Under the pieces are notes generated by a model. It was given only the letters and a program-made list of their open reading frames with translations, had not been told where the DNA came from and did no database searches. From Mnemiopsis leidyi (Eukaryota > Ctenophora > Tentaculata > Lobata > Bolinopsidae): 39,971 bases of DNA. Shown here piece by piece: positions 24,401 to 36,400 of this stretch. The position numbers and the translations under genes are program-made. Numbering within the stretch: position 1 is the first letter of the stretch; each line of letters begins with the position of its first letter. Where the stretch lies: the NCBI GenBank assembly GCA_000226015.1, contig JH153129.1:174978-214948 (forward strand). The letters are read 5' to 3'.

Positions 24401-27400
24401 AAACTTAAATGTCTGGAGTGTTGGACTTTTGCAGCTTGCCTACCGTGTCTTTGGTCTATTGAGCTAGATATATCTTGTTTATATATAAACAATGAGCTAT
24501 TAAGCTATATATAACATGTATAAATAATGAGAGTTTGTATTAAATTGTATAAAACAGTGGCCGACAACTGGGAACCTTGGAATCTAGGAAACCATGGGAA
24601 TCAGATCGCAATACCCGATATGTCTCAGGGGGTCATATCGCATATAATAACTGTTAGTTACGTGGTTGTAAGGATGGTTTTGTCCGTGAGCGATTAATTT
24701 ATCATCTCTAAGCGTGAAGTCTAACCGCTCCGAGCTCACATAAACGTCGTAATGGTACTCACAAAATCTCTCTTAATCGTAAACACCGAATGTTAGTATA
24801 ACTATATCTAAACCAACAGATAGATAATCTTACACACGTTACTAAAGATAGCCATGATTGCCAGAATCTCCGTCTAGCCCAATAAAAAACAAGACACATT
24901 TTTTATTAACCCGTCGTTTTGTGTCGTTCCAAGAGAGCAACTCGCATGACTGCAACATATTTATAAATATATTTAGATCTTAAAGAAAAAGGAGTAGAAC
25001 TGAAAGGAAAAATGATCTTTTTTACTATCTAGCCGTCTTAAGAGAACGCATGCAAAGTGGATAGTGACAGGAGACTCCCAGTTGTCGGTGAAACGGCACA
25101 ATTAGAAAATTCTCACGCCTGCATATTAACCAGTTTTACAAGCTAAACTTGATAGGATACCAGTTTTCTGTCAGCCGTATAAAAGCATCAGTTGGTTGAT
25201 CATGTAAGGTTCAAGTTGTGACAATGACAGCTAATTGTCACATCAGTCAATCTGTGGGGTCCTAAAACAGTTGCAATAGTTTGTAGTTTCTCTGCCATAC
25301 ATTAAGCTTCACACCAAAAACCATGACAAAAAGTAATTACATCGTCTGGCTTGAACTTGTTAACATCATTCATCAGATATATAAGATATATATATCAAGA
25401 CAGGCTTCGCGAAAAAGTGAGTCAGATGATTATCATATAGTTGTTGAAGGGGGAGTTAATGGAAGAGAGCTGCGGCTCCATCTCTAAAACAATGTGAAGC
25501 ACAAACTTAATTAATTAATTAATTAATTGGCAAGAGACATCTATGGCTAGGTTTCATTGAAGAATCTTGATATCGCGTTTTATTTGCTCGAACAATTCAT
25601 TGCATTATAAAAATCATAATATATTTTCCTAATTCTCAAAAGAGAATTAAAAAAACGGAATCGAAGCCGTTGCGGCAACCTATAATCATGAAATGGTGAC
25701 TGAAATAAATTCTCGAATCTTTGGCACAATTCACAAAGAAGCATTTGAGAACTCCAATAATTCGTAGGGCAGCGAAATTTTGACATCTAGAATAACTAAC
25801 TCTGCTAGTTTTTAGTTAAAGGTAAAGTCGATAAAAATCTCAAACAGAGTTGCTGTCTCTGGTCTCGTCCCTCAGGCAGCTGATAATCTCTAGTACATAC
25901 CTATCATCTAATACCTATGAAGCCACATCTGCCACTATAAGTAGCTCACATTGTCGGTGGTTATCGAACTGTTCATCAGTTCCTCTCGAGATATGATCTC
26001 AAAATAACATAAAACTTGACACTAATGAATAACTGTAAAGCTGAGGAGCGAATGTATGTCCAACATTTGTCCAGCATGTTAGTGTGTTTTTTTGGAAAAT
26101 ATGTTGTCTTAGTATTTGGTGAAGGTAAGAAGCTACACGCCAGTAGATCCTTGCACGCCTGGAAAAGTAGACATAGTAGTAGTACTATAATAGCTACATA
26201 GGACTATTAGAAAATTCAGAATAACAGGACGGTTTACTCGAGATAATACCTGCTATACTAAATAACCAACGTCACACCTGTCACATGCTCAGTGATTATA
26301 ATATTTTGTAATTGGAAGCTGTGCCCAGTTAAATGTTTAGCTTAACCGTTGAAGGTCATGCCCTCAATGATCCGTGACAACCATGATCATTTACCTATAG
26401 ACATGAGACTGACAGCGTCGACATAATTATTTTTAATTACTGCGGACTCTTGGCCTTAGTCTATTATCTCCATAGTTGTATATGTAATTGTGTAACGAGG
26501 ACATGTGTGTATCTGCTGGTACACGGACCTGTTTCAAAACAGCTGTAAGATAAATCTAAACAGGTAACTGAATTCGTCTCGATTGAAAAAGGTCGACAAA
26601 CAATCATGCTCAATCTTTTCTGCAACAAAACGTTGAGTAACGGTAGACCCGCTCTCAGTAGAACCTTGATACAACCTACCGTGTACTAGGAAAGAGAAAT
26701 GTTTGAATCGATATGCAGCTACCGCCAAATAGCTGGTAGATCTATTATGAGGATTACGCCAGTGCAACAGTGTTTAATCCCGCGCACGCGGTATTTAACT
26801 GCCGAAAACCCGATCGCGAATTAAACGCTCGTTAACAGACGGGTTTAAAACGTTTGCGGGAACCCCTTATCAAAAACCCGTCACAGTTAGTTGGATTATT
26901 AAAAACTCGGACACATGTATAAAACTATAACGGAGTTCCCTCCCCAGGATAGATCTGTAGAACTATAAAACTATAACAAAGCTCCCTCCCCAGGATAGAT
27001 CTGTAGAACTATAAAACTATAACAAAGCTCCCTCCCCAGGATAGATCTGTAGAACTATAAAACTATAACGGAGCTCCCTCCCCAGGGTCTATTACCACGA
27101 CTCTAACGGAACAGAAGTGAAGCTTATGGAGAGCGGAGCTAACACTACCGACTGGGTGAAGAAGACACTGCCACTGAAGAATCACAATATCTGGAGGGTT
27201 AAAGTAGTCGGGAAGCTGTCTGCTGAGTGGTACGGTGGTATTGGTGTGGATGACATCGATGTCACTGGATGCACTGGTGAGAGTTTTAGGAATTTTATCA
27301 AGTTATTTTTAATTTCTGGAAAGCTCGCACAGAACTTAATTCGCATTTGTACCTAACCATTTCTTTGAATATGCCAACATCTCTTGCATACTTTTCTTGC

Positions 27401-30400
27401 GTTACAATAGTCGGGCTAACTCTCATACCAAACTCGCACAGCCCAGCCGCTCTGCAAGCCAGACGAGTTCGAGTGTGGAGTGCCCCAGTGTATTCCGAAA
27501 GGAGAAGTGTGCAACATGCGAAGTGACTGTGCTGACGGCTCTGACGAAGTGCTGTGTGTTTCGTGTGACTTTGAAAGCAATGAGTGTGGATGGAGGATAA
27601 CGCCTGGTGATTACAATTGGGTGAGAGTGCATCCTGGGGATTACTCTTGGAATCAACCTCCTAACGATACTACTCTTGGAAACAGCTCTGGTAGGTCTTG
27701 TTTTTGGAATTATACTTGATGTTTATTACATCTAAATCGAATGGACCCAACTGCTATATTTTGGTTATTATTGCAAAACTTGTTTAGCGTTGAAAATATC
27801 GTACTCAAAAGACTCGATACCCGTCCAAGCCACTATCTAATAGTTAACCACCCTCACCCTCCAGGTCACTAGCTAATGGTTAACCAGTTAACCACCCTCA
27901 CCCTCCAGGCCACTACCTGATGGTTAACCACCCTCACCCTCCAGGTCACCACCTGATAGTTAACCACCCTCACCCTCCAGGCCACTTCCTGCCCTACCTG
28001 ATGGTTAACAACCTTCACTCTCCAGGTCACTACCTGATGGTTAACGGATACTACGGTGGAGAGAACCACATCTCGGAAATCTCCTCCCCCCATATGCCGG
28101 CGGTAAACCCGGGCTGTAAAGTCAAGTTTAACTACCAGATGACTGGGTACGTGGGCGGATCTCTACACATCTTCCTAACTCTACACGGCATGAAAGGCAG
28201 ATACTGGTCCATCAGCGGAGATCAGGTCAAATCTGCACTTAGATTTCTAAGATAACTTAGTAATTTCTATCCGCGTCTGATTATACATCATAGTCTCAAA
28301 CTACTGCTGCCTCTATTGCCAAACTTTTGTTCATCAATCATCGCGGACTTTTTTAGATTCTGTCATTCACAACATAGTTCTCCTGCCGCAGTACGGTTTC
28401 ACACTGAACTCTAACTTAAATTTGACGCCCATTCAGTCCTACAATTCCAAGTTCCAACAACACTCACACCCTCACTTCACACTTCTAAAAGCTCCCAGCT
28501 ACAACACCCATAGCTCACACCCTCCCATTCAGAACGCTACAACATCCCTACTTCTTTGCTCACACCCTCCATTAATCACACTCCCAAGCCCAAACTCAAA
28601 CCTCGTATTTCCAACTTTGTAACTCCCCCTCCCCCCTCCAGAACGCGACATGGCACGCAGCAGAGATAAACGTCCCATCAGGCTGGTCCTGGGTGATGAC
28701 GATCGTATCTCAGTTTACGGGTAGTTACAGCGGCTATGTAGCGGTGGACGATATCGTGATGGAGGGCTGTACAAGTCAGCCCACCAGCCCACCTAACGTG
28801 TACCTTCCACCTCCTCCAATAGTGGGCAACTACAGGGACACCGGGTCTACCTACTGCTATGTTACTGGGAACCCTCAACCCAAGATAACCTGGTTACAGA
28901 AGAACATGTTGATACACCGAGATAGCACTAGGTTAGGCGCTTTCTTGTTTTTGCAATTTTGCTGGATTTAGAATACTCGAATCAGACTTTTGGGTTTTCT
29001 ACTGTAGTGATTTCATCCGGACAATTGCGGTAGCTCCAAAGAAAGTGCTACATTCTGATATTTTTGTCGCCTGATTATAGGACGGATATTTGAGGTTTTA
29101 TATCACCTCTTTTTTGTGGCATCTAGGGAGCTTGAGCGTGTGGTACGACAAATTGGGCTACAGCTGTACGCGTATGTGTGTCGCGCTGATTTAGCTCGAG
29201 TGTGAGGATCATCATGTGCAGCTGTTAAGACCTCCACAATTTAAGTCTATGATCTGTATGGTCTGATCACAAGAACAGCAGGTTTAGACACTTGCTAACA
29301 CTTGCTAACACGTGCTAACACTTGCTAACACGTGCTAACACGTGACACTTTCCCTCAGGCACTACAACTTCACGTTCACGGACGCGCTAGGATACCTCTT
29401 TATCAGCGACCTGCAGCCACACGACGAAGGACAATACACCTGTTTCGCCAGTAACGGGGTGGAGGCAGTCTCTGCGGACACATCTGTTACTGTCAACGTC
29501 GGGGGGTGTGACTTCGAGGACCCGAAAATGTGTGGATGGATACAGGTAGACTAGGGTATTTACCCGCCAATTCTCCCGATAAGTGACTTCATAACATTCT
29601 ATCATATTCCAGATATATCACTTTCGCTCTGATAGTAATGTTACAATGACACAATGTTACATTTTAAATTCCCCTTTCACATTACAAGTAACTTCCCGTC
29701 TTCCCCGCTATCCCCCCTGAACCCCCTACCCCCTAGTCGATAGAGCACGACACGTTCAACTGGACGAGAGTGAGGGGCGGGACCCCATCCTGGAATACGG
29801 GACCTATCGGGGACCACACAACCGGTAACGGCTACTATATCTACATTGAGAGTTCCTACCCCAGAATACCTGGAGACACGGCTATCATTGAGAGTCCCTG
29901 GATGAAGGTCGTCAACAATGTGGTGAGTAGCGAGAAGAGAGGGAGAAGTAAAGGGCTTGTTCGGGATATAAGTTAACGGAAATCTGATCATTCTTCATTA
30001 AAAACTTGTTGATTCGTCCCGGCCGGGAAACTAATTCATTAGAGTTCAATATGCTTAAATATGGTGTAACACCATTGGTGTTGTTTTCGTGAAGTCGTGT
30101 CCGTGAAGCGAATCCGTATCAATTTAATATTAGCACAGCTGCACGTGCATTCTCTGAATCCTTGACCGTCAAAGGTTTTCCGCTCAGAACATTCTAATTA
30201 GTCCATCAGAATTAGATACAGATCACTTATCTCGTGCCCTGATTCCGAAATACTTTACACTAAAATTACCGGACCACGCACTACAACGGCCGAACGTTCC
30301 TCTAAATTTCATCGCCCTCGTTTCCGCACAAAAACATGTCACCATATCCTTATTCCTTGCCAGATGTGGCACCTGACATACCCCAGACTGTCGGATACAA

Positions 30401-33400
30401 GATAATATCCTCTCTCTCTTAACTGATCTTATCTCAGGATTGTCACGTGAAGTTCTGGTACCACATGTTCGGTCGACACACGGGTACACTCAGAGTGTGG
30501 TACCAGATAGGCTACGAGGACTGGACACAAGCTTGGAACCTGACCGGGGAGCAGGACACTGCTTGGAATACCTCTACTCTGATGATTCCTTACAGCTACA
30601 AGCTCTCTTACTACGGGTTCAGGTATCTGACACATTTTTGAGAGTTCTTGTGGGATTTCGATGTGAAAGTTCGCGAGTTTTTGGAACGTTCGGGGGAATT
30701 CGATAGGAAGGTACACAAGTGTTGGTTGGTTTTGGATGAGATAAAAATGAGATAAAAATCAAATAGAACAACAATCGAAAATTACAAAAGTCATACAGAA
30801 AAGCATGCTATAACTAAAACTAATCTAAAATAAAACACAAAATACAAGAGTTCGCAAGAATGATCAAGGGACCAAAGGTCTATAACCGCAGTAAAAGAAG
30901 TCCGCAGAGAATTAACAGTCCACTCTGAGAAAAGTATTTTGATTGTCCGCTGGTGATAGCCTGATCATTTCCCTCAAGATCTGCCTCGGCCTCATTTATC
31001 AGTACAATATTATCAATTTCATTATTGACTGTCTCCACCTCGTTGACGGCGTACTCCACCCCCTCCTGGTACACTACATCCTGAGGAGTGGGAGTCCTGG
31101 TGGTACTTCCCTGCCCTGTAGACGTGCTCCAGGTCTCTGGACGGACTACCGGGACGAGCTGGTTACACAGATCTGCCTCACACTTCGTCCCGATGTGGCA
31201 CTGAAACCCGGCCATCGTCCCGTAATCCATGCTATCTAGCATCTCCTGCTCGATCTGCTGACAAGTCACGTCCTGGTTCCCGCAGTACTTGATCCCGAAG
31301 TCGACGGTGGAGGAGGTGTCTTCCTCGTTGAGGAGCTGGAAGGTGACCCCCGCACTGACACATCTGTCCTCGCCCGGGGAACACTCCACTGGGGTGGGGT
31401 CCAGACAGTCACGTGGTCCCTCGTCGTAGTACTGCCCGTTTATAGTGATCTCCTGACACTGGCTACACATCAGAGATAGGGCAGGGGGTGTGAGGAGGAG
31501 AAGGAGAAGTAGGGGGAGGAGAGAGTGTGTGGCTTGTGTTGTATACATTTCTGTTCTGGCTAGGAGAGAGAGAGCGGGTTATTAGGGTTTAGTCTAGAGT
31601 TGATTAGGTTTGTTAAGTTACAAACAGGTATAGTGACGTGTAATTTGATTGCGGAGGTGAAAATAGGATAACTAATTGGAAGATCATGTCTAACAATCAG
31701 TAGAATCTACCAATTAGTAGCCGTAATCTCTCCACGTAGATAAATTATGAAATCTGATCACGAAATAAAGGCATAAAGTTACAAAATCACGAAATAAAGG
31801 CATAAAGTAACAAGACGATTCGCATTAATTACAGCTTCATTAAAAAGTCAGCAGAGCTAAAAATATCAAATTATAAACTTATTGCATAGCTTTGCAGCAC
31901 AACAACAATGCACCAAATATGTGAACAATCAACGAAGAAAAATTCGCTGCTAGGATAATGGCACCTATTCGGCACGTGCCGGCTCATTTATATCAGCAGG
32001 ACAAACTATTTCAACTCCTGATCACATAGATGTGATCCAAGAAAAGACAGCCGATATCAGGCACGACGGCCGGGAATATCTCCTTGCTGTGTATCTTTTT
32101 CCTAGATCAGGATCGTGCCAAATATTTGGTAAATGACGACGGGTAATGTGCTGTTGGAAATAGTAATAGCTGCACCGTTATGTGCTGATAAGGAACAAAT
32201 GATGACACGTTGTGGAATGTCCACTGCCAAATGAGCAAATGGTAAATTCCGGCGCAAGTAGCTCAACTATCTGATCAGTCGTTTAGTCAGACAATTTTGT
32301 ATTCGTTCACCCTAGTGGGCACTGCTAGTTTTTCCAGGAAATTAAGGGTGTACACTGTAAATGTTAACCGTACTTCCTTAGTGACGTAGTATGAACTAAC
32401 CCTGAATAAAACTTCCAATGTCGAGCAACCAGTGCAGATTTACGGCATGCCCGAGTTCAAACTGTGCAGCTGCCAGGAACACTGCACAATTCCCAGCAGA
32501 CAAACAAAAGAGAAAGAGAAGATTACAAAGTAGCTAAATTTCATGCCGGGTACTGGTAATTGAGAGGGGGCGGCTACAGCCGCACTGAGATCAAGGAACT
32601 AGGGGGGAGGCGAGTAGGGCTTCTTCCCTCCGAGATATGACATTAACAGCTATATACGGTTACTTCATAGTTATTCCTGGACCGCTCTAGCCGTTAGAAC
32701 TCTAGGAGCACTGTCGTGTCTACCGTGCGTCCATTACAGTCTTCGGATAGTTGTTGAGGTACAAGAAAGTGCGAGAGTAGAAATGTCTGAACGCAAAAAT
32801 TCGTCACCTAAGGCCACGCAATTACTACGAAGTACTCAAAAATTCAAAATATCTCTGACTTGAGGCAAAAACTACCTGGTTATTGACAACGGAAATTTTC
32901 TCACGGCCGTGGATAATGAAACACATTGACAAATCTGAGAACGGAAATACCGAAATAAAGCAATGAACAGCTGCTAAAAACTATCTGTTCGAGGGAGTTG
33001 TCTGTCAATAGATAATGACGCAACAAGTTTCTTGCTAACGTAGTGCCGAATAGAGGGATACTACAAGTAGTAGCAGGAAGCCGTGATCCTGGGAACCATG
33101 CGCTCACCCGCCCTATTGAAACCCTGCAAAGTCTCTTATAGACCAGAAGGAAAACTTAGCCTGAAAGTAATGTCAAGATATTTTGTGGAAAAATCTCCCG
33201 AGACAAGAAGTTACCGTCAAGATACGTTTAGTATATAGCCGCGTTGAAGAGGTGCAGATTCCTTTAGCGAGTGCTGACATGTGTTAATTATACTTATGAT
33301 TAGGAGTACTGGAAAACTTCCGACGTACAGGTTGTTTAACACCATGTGTTTCAGGCTGAGGTTCGAAGGAGAACGAGGTATCGAGTACCAAGGTGACATC

Positions 33401-36400
33401 GCGCTCGATGATATCTCCATTGATGGGTGTAAAACTACTACTTTCTGTCACACTGGTAAGAGGATTTAATTTTTATTGATCATTCAAATGTTGTTTAGAA
33501 CAATAGAACTATAGAACAATGCCGTGATGGATAAAAGGAAACTGTCAGTGTAAAATACAAATATCAAACTAGAAAACAAAGCACCTGTCGCGTACTTGGA
33601 CTCCTCTGCTCTCTATATATAAGCGAATTTCCCACCATCCAGATCGAAAATCATGCAGTTATAAAATATGCTAGCCACATAAATGCGCCCGACTAAAGTA
33701 GCGAGTGCCGTCAAATGGCTTTTTCATTCACGCTCGAAATCCCAAGCACACAGAAAATCCGGTAGTTGGCCTTCGAGACGACTTATTGTTACCGCAGGCT
33801 AAGTGTGTCTTGCAAGGCTGATAACTCTGGAGCATGCACGCTGTAACACATAGCCAAATTTGATCGGGGATATTGTCATCACTTTGTTTAACTACCCTCT
33901 AACTCTGTACAAGTGTGTGAACATAATAAGTATAAGAATTAGATAATTCCGGTCGAGAAAAGTACAACATTTCCCAGATTTAAATGATATGGCAAATTAA
34001 AGCTTTGAAGCGAAACCCTGGCAATATTCCAGTAATGAAAAGATATAGAAGAGCCCGACAGCAATAACGTAACCAATCATTAGCCCCGTACAGTACAGTC
34101 TCTAAGTCTTCAGGACAGTCTCTAAATCTCACTTCCCCCACAGAGGACTACGCTTGTCCGTCAGCCAACAGACCTTACTGCGTTACCACTGATTGGGTGT
34201 GTGACTTCATCACCGACTGTCCCGACCAAGCTGACGAGAATAGATGTGGTAAGTAAGCAGTTAGTGGATCTTGGGTTTCAGCTCTTCAGAGATAGATCAT
34301 ATCAGCGGTGATCGTTCTGAAATTTAAAACTAGACCTTCTCACTTATTTACTAGATATAAACATCTGTACGGCAAGGAAGCAAACAAGGAATCAAATACT
34401 TCTCGCAATACCGTAGATAATTGCCTAAGGAAATTACACAGGATATAAGGTTTATCTCATGTCCCCCTGTTGGCAGATACATAGCTCCTCCCCGGGAGAT
34501 ATATTCAAATGAACAAAATACCGTCTGAACAAATTGGGGTCTGTGACAACTCAACGGATTATATTTTAATGTGTTTACAAATACCTTTCATCAATAATTA
34601 ATATCACTCGACTTTGAAACCCTCCGCTTTCGTGGGAGTCGGCAACTTGGCAAGTACCTAACATAGAACGTTTGTTATAAGGAGGCAGTGCGAGGAATAA
34701 CTGCCAGGAAATTTAACCTACAAAGTGAACCAGTCTCCCAGACTCCAAGGAACTAACAAAATTATACACCATCTCCCCTAAATTTCCTACAAACTGAGAC
34801 ACCCTCTCTTCCCCAGGTTCATGCGACTTTGAGACACAACAGATGTGTGGCTGGGTGCAGGACGATAAGGACGATGGAGACTGGATCAGGAACAATCTGG
34901 GAACTGCCTCCTTCAACACTGGACCTAAGTCAGATCACACAACCCATGCTGACGATCTCAGTAAGTCAGATCACACAACCCATGCTGACGATCTCAGTAA
35001 GTCTTGGGTTTGTTTAAAACTGGTAAAACTGTAGACTTTGTTCGCACCTTACAGCAGACTGATGTACAACTGTGAGGGTTGGGTTTAAAACAAGGTCCTG
35101 TGTTTGGTATTGGATTTTGGTACAATAAAGCAATACGTTAAAACAGGTTTCTAAATATGTCTGCAACCAGATTTGTTCATCTATACCCCTTATACAAACA
35201 TAAGCTTCAAAACTATGTGTTAAAGGGCATGAAAGTGCTAAGATGGCGATTGAAAAATGAAAATAAAGAACAGCGGTGTAGTTCTCAAGTCATTAAATGT
35301 GGTGGATAGCTGCACTCTGCAGTGAGCATCATTAAAATTGTGACATGTCACTGAGTCACATCTCACTGTTAACTACGTTAGAGATCTCATGTTTGACCTG
35401 ACCTCCCTTTCAGATATAAACTGTATTGATGGCAGTGGAGAGAATTACAAAGGCACCCTAGCTAAAACTAAAGATGGGAAGGACTGTCTGAACTGGGATA
35501 GTTACCCGTGGTGGGGCGTTACAGGACACAACTATTGCAGGTTAGGAATAAAGAACGGTCACAAATTTCTATAACACGTGATATAGATTCTCCATATCTA
35601 TTGGTTGTGTCTAGCACCTGCCTCCTTAACGTTCTTCATAGATTCAAGAAACAGAACTTTATGAAAGCGGTTTCTGAACTTTTTCAAATGAAGCAGATTA
35701 TGTAGGGCTGAGAAACAAAAACAAGAAATTGAAAATACGGAGCACGAGACAGAGTAGCCTGGTTTTAAAGTCTCGACTGGGCAACTCTAGAATTAAATTT
35801 ATGGCAGAAAGTGAGCCTGGTTGGTGGGGTGAACATGGCATTTTGGTGACACTACGACTGCAGCTATAAATATGAGGGTGTTATCATCTGATTAAATTTA
35901 CGGGGTTTCTGATACTGACATTCGCATTGACCCGAAAGAACAAGAATAATAATATCGTGTTTTTGATAAAAGTGTGGATTCTGTGGAAGCATGAGGTCAA
36001 CATTGACAAAATTATTTCTAAGTTTTTCAATTCTGCTGGCTACACACGAGTGATTGTTTACGATCGCGATGTTTAAAATCATTTACTGTGGTCTCTAGTG
36101 AAATGAACAGTATTTTAAAACTCACTCTCAAGCTTCACAACAAAACTCGTGCAAGGGCAAACAGGCTCATCCAGAACGATCCATTGCAGCATATGAACTG
36201 ATTGAAATCAGCTAGCATATATAAAATACCAGACATTGCCAAGATCGGTGGATCGCTAGGATCGCTGTTTAGTACAATACATTATCTGTTTTCGCGAATT
36301 CTTTACAGGTTTCAGGTTCTAGATCAGCTACTCGATTTCCGCCCAAATTTCCAGATCACTGAGCCCTCTAAGCATCCGCTCTAATACCTTGATTTAATCA

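Noticed and set aside
25580-26767. Short open frames in the MAM 19 long intron
   Set aside because: Short, no recognisable domain, composition like chance frames in AT-rich DNA.
27864-27864. First acceptor-like AG of the 27845 array as an in-frame alternative
   Set aside because: It is 44 nt from the next copy, so it shifts the frame, and the following sequence has a TAG stop in the compatible frame.
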